Of a DNA stretch of 64,000 nucleotides, positions 1-8,044 are shown piece after piece. The stretch comes from JAGOBP01 sp964550855 (GTDB lineage: Bacteria; Chloroflexota; Anaerolineae; Fen-1058): positions 124,001 to 188,000 of the forward strand of contig CAZKBQ010000001.1 of NCBI GenBank assembly GCA_964550855.1, read 5' to 3'. Under the pieces are notes generated by a model. That model did no database searches. It was given only the letters and a program-made list of their open reading frames with translations, and was not told the origin of the DNA. A program made the position numbers and the translations under genes. Position 1 is the stretch's first letter, and every line of letters begins with the position of its first letter.

Positions 1-1086
1 CGCGCGGAACTTGAACGCGCCGGTCTTGTTGAGCGTCGCGCCAATGACCGTATCGCCCACTCGCTTCTTGACCGGCATGGCTTCGCCCGTGATCATCGAT
101 TCGTCGAGGCTGGATTCGCCTTCAATCACGACGCCATCCACGGCCACTTTCGCGCCCGGTTTGACGATCACGGTGTCGCCAACGACGATCTGATCCGTGG
201 GCAGTTCTACTTCCTGTCCGTGACGGATCACGATCGCGGTTGGCGGCGCGAGTTGCAGCAGGCGCTGGATCGATTGACTGGTCGTGCGCCGTGAGCGCAT
301 CTCCAGCCAGTGGCCGAACAGCACGAACGTTACCAGCATCGCCGCCACTTCGTAAAACACTTCGCCGTCGAACAGGAACGTGGCCGCCACCGAGAACAGA
401 TAGCCGGTCAGCACGCTCAGCGCGACGAGCACGCTCATGTTCAGCGTGCCCTGCCGCAAACCATTGCGTGCGCCGATGTAGAACGGCCACGCCCCGTAGA
501 TCACCACCGGCGTGGTGAGGAGGAAGCCGAACAGCTTGTCGCTAAGGCCGAAGGGCAGCGCCAAGTGCAGGCCCAGGATTTGTGTGGCGAGGTGTGAGAA
601 TAAAAACACCGGCACGGTCAGCGCCAGCGACACAAAGAACCGGTTGCGCATGTCGCGTTCCATGGCCGCGGCTGTCATGCCCGGCTTGCCCCCGTGCGCC
701 GTGTGATCTTCCAGCGCACCCGGTGCGGCATGGGCCATCGACGCGTGGCCTGGCTGGCCGCCGTGTTCGATCGAGTGGGCGGGGGCCGCCGGAGGTTCCA
801 CCGGCGCAGCGTGGCCCGCGTGTGCCATGTGATCCATCGGCGCGGCGTGGCCCGCGTGCGCCATGTGATCGGGGAGCGCTTCGCCCGCGCAGACGTAACC
901 GCAATCGGTGACAGCGGCTTGCAGCTGCACCAGCGTCACGCGCGCCTCATCGTAGTGAACCGTGGCCGTGCTGTTCAAACTGTTGGCGACAACGTGATGT
1001 ACGCCCGGCAGTTTCAGCAGCGCCTTCTCGACGTTGCGCGCGCACAACGCCGTCAACAACCCTTCCACGTGAATGATCCTTTCCAT
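1..1086 (-). CDS. copB: Copper-translocating P1B-type ATPase (CopB-like), C-terminal part beyond window
   Basis: Partial: the first 362 codons are here and the frame runs off the left edge. The start is ATG at 1086, behind GGAGGT 8 nt upstream. Residues 1-70 form a heavy-metal-associated-like domain, but the usual metal-binding CxxC reads T12-A-L-C15, so one Cys is missing. A His/Met/Gly-rich stretch follows (about 70-125, repeated HMAHAGHA motifs), then transmembrane helices starting with FFVSLALTVPVFLF, the GHWLEMRS segment, and the actuator loop with TGEAMPV. The His-rich N-terminus and the sequence around the first helices resemble CopB (P1B-3) ATPases, which pump copper or silver out of the cytoplasm. 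The phosphorylation DKTG and CPH/CPC motifs lie outside the window, so metal specificity is inferred. It lies downstream of a blue-copper lipoprotein gene on the same strand. Confidence 0.9.
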   Translation of the reverse strand, partial: MERIIHVEGLLTALCARNVEKALLKLPGVHHVVANSLNSTATVHYDEARVTLVQLQAAVTDCGYVCAGEALPDHMAHAGHAAPMDHMAHAGHAAPVEPPAAPAHSIEHGGQPGHASMAHAAPGALEDHTAHGGKPGMTAAAMERDMRNRFFVSLALTVPVFLFSHLATQILGLHLALPFGLSDKLFGFLLTTPVVIYGAWPFYIGARNGLRQGTLNMSVLVALSVLTGYLFSVAATFLFDGEVFYEVAAMLVTFVLFGHWLEMRSRRTTSQSIQRLLQLAPPTAIVIRHGQEVELPTDQIVVGDTVIVKPGAKVAVDGVVIEGESSLDESMITGEAMPVKKRVGDTVIGATLNKTGAFKFRA

Positions 1087-1177
1087 CTTGCTGACCTCCA
1101 CGCGAATCTCGTCTGGCTGCTCAGGAACATCCCGTACTGTGTCACGCGAGCGCTGCACCGCATGTGTTCCGAATGCA

Positions 1178-1253
1178 GCGAGGAATCTCTCGCCCGGCAG
1201 AGCATCCTTGCGGCAGCCTCTGAGATTCCTCGCCGCCGAGGCATGCGCCTCGG
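1178..1253. repeat. Palindromic intergenic element with two stems
   Basis: A perfect 12-bp inverted repeat (GCGAGGAATCTC at 1178-1189, GAGATTCCTCGC at 1222-1233) is followed at once by a second hairpin (CCGAGGC at 1236-1242, ATGC loop, GCCTCGG at 1247-1253). It fills the 253-bp gap between the cupredoxin gene and copB. No T-run follows on either strand, so it looks more like a dispersed palindromic repeat than an intrinsic terminator. It could still attenuate read-through into copB. Confidence 0.6.
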
Positions 1254-1339
1254 GCAGACACGACCGAGAGTTCCACCCACAATGTAGATGATTCGTCCAG
1301 CCCTGAGCTACTTGCCGGCGCGTTTCTGCATGCTGTCGG

Positions 1340-1762
1340 CTATTTAACGATCAACGTGCCGGTCATGCCTGCCTCTTGATGACCGGCGATGGTGCAGTGA
1401 AAGGTATACGTGCCCGCCTGCGTCGCCTTGAATTCCAGCGTGCTCTGCTGTCCGGCTTCCACCGCGGCGTGCATGGTCGTGGGCATGCCGCCCATGTTGT
1501 GCTCGGCACCATGCTCTTCCATGACTTCGACCATGGCGTCGGTGCTGACGAAGTCATGCAACATGGTGCCGGTGTTCTGCAGTACCAGCTTAACCGGCTG
1601 CCCGACATTGACGGTAATCTCAGCAGGCTGAAATTGAAACTCGTTCATTGTCAGAGTAATCGTTTTAGCTGCGATTGTACCAGCGGCCCCACTGCTGCAG
1701 GCTGCCAACGCGAAGACCAACAACATCACCAGCGCGAGCCGATGCGAAGTGAAACGCAACAT
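1340..1762 (-). CDS. Blue-copper (cupredoxin) lipoprotein
   Basis: 140 residues. Start ATG at 1762 with AGGAGA 8 nt upstream. The N-terminus is a lipoprotein signal peptide with lipobox LAAC (Cys22), so the mature protein should sit on the outer face of the membrane. The rest is a single cupredoxin fold with type-1 copper ligands visible as H69 (MLHDF) and the C-terminal C123, H128, M133 (HCTIAGHQEAGM). A Met/His-rich loop (EEHGAEHNMGGMPTTMH) between them could hold extra copper. The protein probably carries electrons or buffers copper. It is read in the same direction as copB 253 bp downstream, which supports a copper-related role. Confidence 0.9.
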   Translation of the reverse strand: MLRFTSHRLALVMLLVFALAACSSGAAGTIAAKTITLTMNEFQFQPAEITVNVGQPVKLVLQNTGTMLHDFVSTDAMVEVMEEHGAEHNMGGMPTTMHAAVEAGQQSTLEFKATQAGTYTFHCTIAGHQEAGMTGTLIVK

Positions 1763-1874
1763 GAGCTTCTCTCCTGATGAAATGGAAATTCAAATCAGCC
1801 CGGTCGCTGCGCGTATGACGCAGGTCCAGGTGGATTGCGGAAAATACGATCAATCGAATGGAACAGGTGAACGG

Positions 1875-2186
1875 CTAGGGGAGAAGGCCGATCGGGCGCG
1901 GCGGCGGCACCCAGCGCTGGGGGCAATACGTCAGACGTACCGGTTTCAGATCAAGCGATCCCTGCCTGATCGACGCCCATTTCAACTGAATCACGAACAG
2001 GATGGCAATCACAGACAGGCACAAGACGGCACAGCAGGCTTCTGCCGACGGCACACGTGCGTGCTCATCGCCATGCGCGCCGGTACAATGCAAGGCGCCA
2101 GCCAGCGGCAGAGCCAGCAGCGCCAGCACAATGCACAGCATGATGGCCGTGCGTTGGTTCGCTTTCAACGTCAAGAAATGTGTCAT
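1875..2186 (-). CDS. Small Cys-containing membrane protein, unknown function
   Basis: 103 residues with two hydrophobic segments (about 15-33 and 51-68) joined by a short loop with Cys and His (LHCTGAHGDEH, then EACC), and a Pro-rich basic tail ending PPPRPIGLL. The layout recalls small membrane proteins of bacterial copper operons such as DUF2946, but I cannot show homology. There is no clear Shine-Dalgarno sequence before ATG 2186; a start at the internal Met of MLCIVLALL is possible. It lies upstream of the cupredoxin and copB genes on the same strand, which is the main functional hint. Confidence 0.5.
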   Translation of the reverse strand: MTHFLTLKANQRTAIMLCIVLALLALPLAGALHCTGAHGDEHARVPSAEACCAVLCLSVIAILFVIQLKWASIRQGSLDLKPVRLTYCPQRWVPPPRPIGLLP

Positions 2187-2271
2187 GCAGCGATTGAGGC
2201 GCGAAGCGCACTTGGCCTGTGCGCTTCCCGAAGGAAATGATAACAGACTCTGCGCTGGATGTCCACTGCTG
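2167..2271. repeat. Segment resembling 28933-29039
   Basis: About 105 bp that aligns by eye with 28933-29039. Roughly four in five of the first 55 positions agree, including GTGTCAT and GCGATTGAG, and similarity is weaker afterwards. Both copies lie 110-210 bp upstream of a rightward response-regulator gene. Both contain an ATGACA on the minus strand at the same aligned place. It may be a shared control region or the remains of a duplicated gene start. Confidence 0.45.
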
Positions 2272-2379
2272 CCCGCGCGCCGTCCATCGGGCCGACAGGT
2301 GTTTCACGATCACCGGTTTGCTGGTAAACTGATCCTGAACGGCGTCTTCCACCTTCACTTGAGATGGCTTGAGCGACCC

Positions 2380-3042
2380 ATGACCGGCAACCCCATTCGC
2401 ATCCTGCTCGCCGACGATCACACGGTCGTGCGCAAAGGCATCCGCGACATCCTGCTCGAAGCGGGCGATCTCGACGTGATCGCCGAAGCTGCCAACGGCG
2501 ATGATGCCGTTGCATTGATCGATCAGCTGCGGCCCGACGTGGCCGTGCTCGACATCCAGATGCCCAAACGCAGCGGCATCGACGTGTGCCGCTACGTCCG
2601 ATCGCAGCGCTGGCCGATCGGCTTACTCATCCTCACGGCGTATGACGACGATCCTTACGTGCTGGCCGTGCTGCAAGCCGGCGCCAACGGTTACGTGCTC
2701 AAGACCGCCGACGCCGACGATCTCATCCGCGCGGTGCGGGATGTACACGACGGCAAAGCCGTGCTCGATCCGGCCATTGCGCGCAAGCTGATGACGCAGC
2801 TGGCAGCGCCAAACGACGCGCGCCCGATTGAGTCGCTCACCCCGCGCGAACTGGACGTGCTGAAATTGGCGGCGCGCGGCTACACCAACAAGGCGATCGG
2901 CGCGCAGCTCAGCGTCAGCGATCGCACGGTGCAGGGACACCTCGCCAACATCTTCGGCAAGCTGCACGTGGCCACTCGCACCGAGGCCGTGATGCGCGCC
3001 GTGCAGCTAGGCTGGATCGCCGCCGACGAGGCCGGTCCATGA
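2380..3042 (+). CDS. NarL/FixJ-family response regulator
   Basis: 220 residues. Residues 5-120 are a receiver domain with the acidic pair D12-D13, the phosphoacceptor D58 (VAVLDIQMP), the T of LTAYD and the K of LKTAD. Residues 150-215 are a LuxR-type helix-turn-helix (LTPRELDVLKLAARGYTNKA, then DRTVQGHLANIFGKL). It binds DNA when phosphorylated. Start ATG 2380 gives MTGNPIRILLADDH, the usual length before the first strand. The stop overlaps the start of the kinase gene by 4 bp (ATGA), so the two are translationally coupled. The pair sits between the divergent copper genes and the CuA/selenoprotein operon and could regulate either; that is inference. Confidence 0.93.
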   Translation: MTGNPIRILLADDHTVVRKGIRDILLEAGDLDVIAEAANGDDAVALIDQLRPDVAVLDIQMPKRSGIDVCRYVRSQRWPIGLLILTAYDDDPYVLAVLQAGANGYVLKTADADDLIRAVRDVHDGKAVLDPAIARKLMTQLAAPNDARPIESLTPRELDVLKLAARGYTNKAIGAQLSVSDRTVQGHLANIFGKLHVATRTEAVMRAVQLGWIAADEAGP

Positions 3043-4640
3043 ATCACCGCCTGCGCGGCCTGCTGCCCAGCCTCATCCTCACTGCCATCCTGCCGCTGAC
3101 GCTGCTGCTCAGCGTCTTTGCCATCGGAGCGACGACGCTGCACCAAAGCGAGATGCGGGACATGATCGCGCTGGACAATGCGCAGCTCGTGCGCGAAGCC
3201 GCGCTGGGCCTGGCCGAGCGCGTCGATCATCACCTGACCAGGTTGCGCGCCCTGGCCGAAGCCGCCGCCCTCACCTCGCCGCGCGAAGCGCTGCGCCGCC
3301 TCGATCTGAATCAATTTGGTTTTGAGGACGGCGTGGCCGTCGACAACGGCGCAACGCTGACTTCGACGCGCAGCCTCATCACGCTGCCCGACGGGCGCGT
3401 GCTGGCGCAGGCCCGCTCCACGGACGGCGCGCTGGCCGCTTACAACACCCTGTCCACGCGAGAATTGGCTGTGCCGGTGTTTGGCGACGCCATGTCGGGC
3501 ACATCGCGGCTGCACGTCCTGCTCGTCGATGCGCAGGCACAGCCGCTCTATCACGCTGATCCCGCGCCCGTTCATTTTGATGCGCAGCGGATCTTTGCCG
3601 ACGCCATCGATCGCGCGCTGCGCGGCGACAGCGCCGCCGTCTTCGTCACCGATCCCGATCGGGTGGAGTGGGTCGTGGCGTATGCGCCCGTGCCCGACAC
3701 CGGCTGGGCACTCATCGTGGCGCAGCCGTGGGCCGATGTGGTCAATCCCCTGCTGCGCACGTCACTGTTGACGCCGTTGTTGTTGATCCCCGCCATCGTG
3801 ATCGCCGTCATCGCCATTATCTTCGGCACGCGGCGCATCATTCGCCCGCTGCAGCAGCTGGACGCGCAGGCCGTCCGCGCCGGGCAAGGCGATTTCGCCG
3901 CGCTGGCGCAGCCCATCGACGGCATTGACGAGCTTCAGACGCTGCATGTTACGCTGGCGCATCTGGCCGATCAGATTCAACGCTATCAGCGCAGCCTGCA
4001 ATCCTACGCCGCCGATGTGCTGCGCGGCCAGGAAGATGAACGCTCGCGGCTGGCGCACGAACTGCACGATGAAACGGTGCAGTCTCTCATCGCGCTCGAT
4101 CAGCGCCTGCAACTGATCGAACGCACGGCGAAGCGCGATCCGCAGGCGGCGCTGATCAAACTCGACGAATTGCGCGCGCTCACGGCGACGACCATCGACG
4201 AGGTGCGGCGGGTGATCCGCGATCTGCGCCCGATCTATCTGGAGGACCTCGGCCTCATCCCCGCATTGGAGATGTTGTTACAGAGCTTGCGTCAACCCGA
4301 TCGGCCTGAGCTGGCCCTGACGGTCGATGGCGAACCGCGCCGCTTATCGCCCGAAGTTGAGCTCGCCGTCTATCGCATCGCGCAGGAAGCGCTGAACAAC
4401 GCGATCAAACACGCGCACGCGCAGCACGTCCAAGTTACACTGCTTTTCGAGGCGGAACTGTGCGTCACCATCGGCGACGACGGCGTCGGGTTTGCCGTGC
4501 CCGATCGGGTGGAGACGCTGACCGAGCTGGGCCACTTCGGCCTGATCGGTTTGCGCGAGCGCGCCGAATTGATCAGCGCGCAGTTGACCATCGCCTCATC
4601 GCCGCGCGGCACCACCATCGAACTGCGCCTGCCGGCGTAG
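3039..4640 (+). CDS. Membrane sensor histidine kinase, NarL/DesK type (HisKA_3)
   Basis: 533 residues. One helix (about 10-32), an extracellular sensor region (about 35-235) and a second helix (about 243-263) precede a HAMP linker (RRIIRPLQQLD). The dimerization/phosphoacceptor domain HisKA_3 has H343 in the motif HELHDE. The HATPase domain shows the N-box NNAIKHA, the G1 box GDDGVGF and the G2 region GLIGLRERA. It phosphorylates the response regulator encoded just upstream with a 4-bp overlap. The sensor part resembles extracytoplasmic Cache-type domains only in size and position; the ligand is unknown. A hairpin follows the stop at 4678-4693. Confidence 0.92.
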   Translation: MNHRLRGLLPSLILTAILPLTLLLSVFAIGATTLHQSEMRDMIALDNAQLVREAALGLAERVDHHLTRLRALAEAAALTSPREALRRLDLNQFGFEDGVAVDNGATLTSTRSLITLPDGRVLAQARSTDGALAAYNTLSTRELAVPVFGDAMSGTSRLHVLLVDAQAQPLYHADPAPVHFDAQRIFADAIDRALRGDSAAVFVTDPDRVEWVVAYAPVPDTGWALIVAQPWADVVNPLLRTSLLTPLLLIPAIVIAVIAIIFGTRRIIRPLQQLDAQAVRAGQGDFAALAQPIDGIDELQTLHVTLAHLADQIQRYQRSLQSYAADVLRGQEDERSRLAHELHDETVQSLIALDQRLQLIERTAKRDPQAALIKLDELRALTATTIDEVRRVIRDLRPIYLEDLGLIPALEMLLQSLRQPDRPELALTVDGEPRRLSPEVELAVYRIAQEALNNAIKHAHAQHVQVTLLFEAELCVTIGDDGVGFAVPDRVETLTELGHFGLIGLRERAELISAQLTIASSPRGTTIELRLPA

Positions 4641-4677
4641 TCTCCCGCCCATCACTCCCCTGACGTGACAAATGACA

Positions 4678-4693
4678 CCCGCCAAATGGCGGG
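4678..4693. terminator. Short GC hairpin after the two-component pair
   Basis: CCCGCC, loop AAAT, GGCGGG, 38 bp after the kinase stop. No T-tract follows on the plus strand, so it is a weak terminator candidate. It could reduce read-through into the redox operon that starts at 4781. Confidence 0.35.
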
Positions 4694-4780
4694 GATGCGA
4701 TCACGCCACATCGCGGTGGGCGCTGAGGGCGCAACCTGTTAAGATGGAGGCGTACTTCAAACCGAACGGAGATTGAGATC

Positions 4781-5224
4781 ATGTTGCGACGCGTTTGGCT
4801 GGTGATTTTGGTGTTGGGCATCACAGGCACAGCTCTGGCCGGCTGCAGCAGCCCATCTTCGACGGCGGGCGAACACGACCTGAAAATGGCCCCGATGTCG
4901 ATGATGCCCGACGCGGTGAAAAGTGCGGCGCTCGTCACTCAGCAGGCTTATCAATTCGCCGTCGCCAATCCCGATGTGACGGAGCACATCCCTTGCTACT
5001 GCGGCTGCGGCGCCATGGGCCACACCTCCAATTACATGTGCTACGTCAAAAGCGTCGCGGCCGACGGCACGGTGAACTTTGATTCGCACGCCATCGGCTG
5101 CTCGATCTGCGTGGACATCACACAGGACGCCATGCGTTTGTCCAGGCAGGGCAAATCCGTCGGCGAGATCAAAGCCTACATCGACCAGACCTACAGCCGC
5201 TTCGGCCCGTCGAATATGCAGTAG
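4781..5224 (+). CDS. PCYCGC-motif lipoprotein
   Basis: 147 residues. ATG 4781 follows GGAG about 10 nt upstream. The signal peptide has lipobox LAGC (Cys22). The mature part carries the family signature PCYCGCG (C72, C74, C76), then H81 and C87 (GHTSNYMC) and a distal pair C107/C110 (HAIGCSIC), a set fit for binding metal, probably copper. Proteins with this motif occur near CuA and cytochrome genes; a role in metal delivery or redox is suggested, not proven. It is the first gene of a five-gene operon with spacings of 8 bp or less (4-bp overlaps at two junctions) ending in the candidate selenoprotein. Confidence 0.88.
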   Translation: MLRRVWLVILVLGITGTALAGCSSPSSTAGEHDLKMAPMSMMPDAVKSAALVTQQAYQFAVANPDVTEHIPCYCGCGAMGHTSNYMCYVKSVAADGTVNFDSHAIGCSICVDITQDAMRLSRQGKSVGEIKAYIDQTYSRFGPSNMQ

Positions 5225-5232
5225 GCGCGATC

Positions 5233-5691
5233 ATGCCGCATCGTTTATCATCGTCACGCTGGCTGGTGATCGGCTTGATCGCGCTGTTGATGGCGTTTGC
5301 GCCGCTCCCGATCGCGTCTGCCGCGCCGACGGCACGACACTTTCGCATCGAAGCGAGCAGCTTCCAGTACACGCCCGAAGCCATCAGCGTCAACCCCGGC
5401 GACCACGTCACGATCGATCTGGTTGCGACTGATGTGGTGCACGGCCTGTACCTCGACGGCTACGATCTCAACGTCACGGCTGATCCCGGCCAGACGGCGT
5501 CGCTGTCGTTCATCGCGGATCGATCAGGGGCGTTTCGCTTTCGATGTTCCATCACGTGCGGCGCGCTGCATCCCTTCATGATCGGCAAGTTCAACGTCGG
5601 CAACAACGAACTGCTGTGGCGCGGCCTCGGCCTGGCCGTGCTGACCGTCGTCGCCGCCGTCTGGATGCGCCCAAAGAGTGAACGGCGATGA
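5233..5691 (+). CDS. Membrane-anchored CuA-type cupredoxin (cytochrome oxidase subunit II-like domain)
   Basis: 152 residues: a signal peptide or N-terminal anchor (11-30), a cupredoxin domain (35-120) and a C-terminal helix (127-144) followed by basic residues. The full CuA ligand set is visible: H70 (VVHG), C105 and C109 (CSITCG), H113 and M116 (HPFM). CuA is a two-copper electron-transfer site found in subunit II of haem-copper oxidases and in nitrous oxide reductase. This protein has no catalytic domain, so it is likely an electron carrier in a membrane chain. The stop overlaps the next start (ATGA). The cytoplasmic C-terminal tail is an unusual topology relative to subunit II. Confidence 0.88.
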   Translation: MPHRLSSSRWLVIGLIALLMAFAPLPIASAAPTARHFRIEASSFQYTPEAISVNPGDHVTIDLVATDVVHGLYLDGYDLNVTADPGQTASLSFIADRSGAFRFRCSITCGALHPFMIGKFNVGNNELLWRGLGLAVLTVVAAVWMRPKSERR

Positions 5692-7064
5692 GGCCCGTTG
5701 CCCGCCGGATCAATTTGCTTGAGCGGCCCATCGTCAAAGCGGCGCTGATCAACCGCTGGCCGCAGCTGCTGCTGCGCGCCGTGGCGCTGGCGGGCTTCCT
5801 CATCGCCATCGTCGCGGGCTTGATCGGCACGCCGGTGGGCAGTCACAACTTCGGCATCGTCTTCGTGTGGATCGCGTGGTGGGCGCTGCTGATGTTGATC
5901 GCCGTGCCGCTCTTCGGGCGCGGCTGGTGCAGCATCTGCCCCATCCCGCTGCCGGGCGAATGGCTGCAAAACGGCGCGGTGCTTGGCCCGCGCGGCAAGG
6001 GCTTCGGCCTCCAGCGCAAGTGGCCCAGGCGACTTCGCAATATCTGGCTGCAAAACATCGCCTTTACACTCGTCGCCCTGTTCAGCGCGGTCATTCTCAC
6101 GCAGCCCAGCCTCACAGCGGTGGTGCTGCTGGCCTTCCTCTTCATCGCCGCGGGCGTGAGCGTGATCTTTGAGCGGCGCGCCTTCTGCCGCTATCTGTGC
6201 CCGGTGGGCGGTTTCATCGGCCTGTATTCACAGCTCGCGCCCACCGAGATCCGCGTGAAGGACACCGCCGTGTGCGCGGCGCACACCGTCAAAACGTGCT
6301 ACACCGGCAGCGCCGACGGCTACGGCTGTCCGTGGCTGTTGTATCCCGGCGCACTCATGAGGAACACTTATTGCGGAACGTGTCTGGAATGCCTGCGCAC
6401 CTGCCCGCACGACAACCTGGCTTTCAACCTGCGATCATTCGGCGCAGACGTGCCGTCATCGGCCGGCCGCCAACTCGACGAAGCCTTCAAGGCCTTTATC
6501 ATGCTGGGCGCGGCGCTGATCTATTCGGCGGTGATGCTGGGGCCGTGGGGGGCGCTGAAGTCGGCCGCGTATGCTGTGGGCAGCGGGCCGTGGCTGATGT
6601 ATGCGCTGTCGTTGCTGGGCCTGATCTTCGGCATTTTGCCGGGCCTGTTTCTGCTGGCGGTCGCCGTCGGTCGCGCCCTGTCTCGATCAAACGTTTCACT
6701 CAGAAAATCATTCATCGCCTTTGCGTACGTACTTGTGCCGCTGGGCCTGACAGCGTGGGCGGCATTCAGTCTGTCGTTCGCGTTCGCCAACTTCTCCTAT
6801 CTGTGGCCGGCGTTGAGCGATCCGTTGGGCGCAGGCTGGAACCTCTTCGGTACGGCGAACGTCAGCTGGCAGCCTTACCTGACCTCGATCGTGCCCGCCC
6901 TGCAAACCGGCGTGTTGATCGCCGGACTGGCGTGGGCGTGCGCCACAGCGCACAAGATCGCCGCTGAAAAACAGGTGGGACGCGCCGCGTTGCTTCAAGC
7001 GCTGCCCGTGATGATCTTCTGCTGCCTGGTGACGCTGGCGTTGATGGGCTTGTTGATCGCATGA
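5688..7064 (+). CDS. NosR/NapH-like polytopic iron-sulfur protein
   Basis: 458 residues with about nine to ten hydrophobic helices. The cytoplasmic motifs are those of the NosR/NapH/RdxA group: GRGWCSICP (C81, C84), CRYLCPVG (C167, C171), further Cys at 196, 204 and 214, and one bacterial ferredoxin-type 4Fe-4S motif, C229xxC232xxC235xxxC239P. Such proteins pass electrons from the quinol pool across the membrane to periplasmic copper or haem enzymes. The second ferredoxin-like cluster appears incomplete, although C196/C204/C214 may supply ligands. It is flanked on both sides by CuA proteins with 4-bp overlaps, which suggests they accept its electrons. No NosZ or other terminal reductase gene is in the window. 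Confidence 0.87.
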   Translation: MRPVARRINLLERPIVKAALINRWPQLLLRAVALAGFLIAIVAGLIGTPVGSHNFGIVFVWIAWWALLMLIAVPLFGRGWCSICPIPLPGEWLQNGAVLGPRGKGFGLQRKWPRRLRNIWLQNIAFTLVALFSAVILTQPSLTAVVLLAFLFIAAGVSVIFERRAFCRYLCPVGGFIGLYSQLAPTEIRVKDTAVCAAHTVKTCYTGSADGYGCPWLLYPGALMRNTYCGTCLECLRTCPHDNLAFNLRSFGADVPSSAGRQLDEAFKAFIMLGAALIYSAVMLGPWGALKSAAYAVGSGPWLMYALSLLGLIFGILPGLFLLAVAVGRALSRSNVSLRKSFIAFAYVLVPLGLTAWAAFSLSFAFANFSYLWPALSDPLGAGWNLFGTANVSWQPYLTSIVPALQTGVLIAGLAWACATAHKIAAEKQVGRAALLQALPVMIFCCLVTLALMGLLIA

Positions 7065-8032
7065 AGGCCGAACGTATCGCGCGACTACTCGTGTTCGTGA
7101 TCGTCGTCGGCCTGCCCGCGCTGGTGGTGGCCGCCCGATCGGCTTCGCGCGGCCCGATCGAGCTGCGCGGCGTCATGGCCGACGTCGGCGGTTGGACGCC
7201 GGGTGAAATCACGGCGCAAGTGAATCAACCGGTCACTCTGCGCCTTACGTCCGACGATGTGGTGCATGGCTTTGCGATTGGTCAAAGCGATCTACCGGCC
7301 GTGGAGGTACTACCCGGCAAGTGGACGACGGCCACACTCGTCTTCGATCAGCCCGGCAAATACACGTTTTACTGCACGCGCTGGTGCGGACCGAACCACT
7401 GGCGAATGCGCGGCACGATCGAAGTGAGCGGCGATGGGCCGGGCGCACCGGTCGAAGCGCCGCCGCTGTATGCGACGCTCCACCTCGATCTGGACGCGCC
7501 GCATCCCACCGATGTGATACCGGCCGAGAAACCTTCGGCAAGGCGCGGCGCGCAATTGAAAATCGCGCCCCAGATCGCCGCCGAGACCTATCGGGTGCAG
7601 AGTCCCGCGCAGGTGTGGCAATCTTTACGCAACCGGACGTCGGCATCGACGTTGACCGATCAACACGTGTGGGATCTCGTCGCGCTGGCGTGGCGATCGA
7701 ACACGACGCCCGAGCGATTGGCTGAGGGGCAAAAGTTATACGCGGAGAATTGCGCCGCCTGTCACGGCGAAACGGGCCGGGGCGACGGCGTCATGGCCGG
7801 TTCACTGCAGGCGGCGAACACGTCGGATATGCCGGGCATGATCGGACACAACACGCTGGCGCCAGGCGATTTCACCAACGCACAAACCATGCTGGGCGCC
7901 ACTTCCGCCATTTTGCAGGGCAAAATCGTGCGCGGCGGCATGGGCACCGGCATGCCCTACTGGGGATCGATCTTCACCGAGGCGCAGACCTGGGCGCTGG
8001 TCGATTATCTGTGGACATTTCAATTTGACTGA
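7061..8032 (+). CDS. CuA-cytochrome c fusion protein
   Basis: 323 residues. An N-terminal helix (8-25) anchors a CuA cupredoxin domain with ligands H69, C105, C109 (CTRWCG), H113 and M116, at the same numbering as the upstream CuA protein. A linker (about 125-215) leads to a class I cytochrome c domain with haem motif C231-AA-C234-H235 and a likely distal Met in GTGMPYWG (M298). The order CuA then cytochrome c matches caa3-type oxidase subunit II, but the two-helix hairpin of a true subunit II is missing and no subunit I gene lies nearby. It probably accepts electrons from the iron-sulfur protein encoded upstream (4-bp overlap). It is followed 12 bp later by the candidate selenoprotein gene. 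Confidence 0.88.
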   Translation: MKAERIARLLVFVIVVGLPALVVAARSASRGPIELRGVMADVGGWTPGEITAQVNQPVTLRLTSDDVVHGFAIGQSDLPAVEVLPGKWTTATLVFDQPGKYTFYCTRWCGPNHWRMRGTIEVSGDGPGAPVEAPPLYATLHLDLDAPHPTDVIPAEKPSARRGAQLKIAPQIAAETYRVQSPAQVWQSLRNRTSASTLTDQHVWDLVALAWRSNTTPERLAEGQKLYAENCAACHGETGRGDGVMAGSLQAANTSDMPGMIGHNTLAPGDFTNAQTMLGATSAILQGKIVRGGMGTGMPYWGSIFTEAQTWALVDYLWTFQFD

Positions 8033-8044
8033 GGAGGTATGACT

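Noticed and set aside
11..193. Small plus-strand open frame at the left edge
   Set aside because: Antisense to the copper ATPase, whose protein sequence is unmistakable.
1749..2240. Plus-strand open frame across the copper-gene region
   Set aside because: Overlaps the small membrane protein gene antisense; composition rich in Arg/Gln/His and no ribosome binding site.
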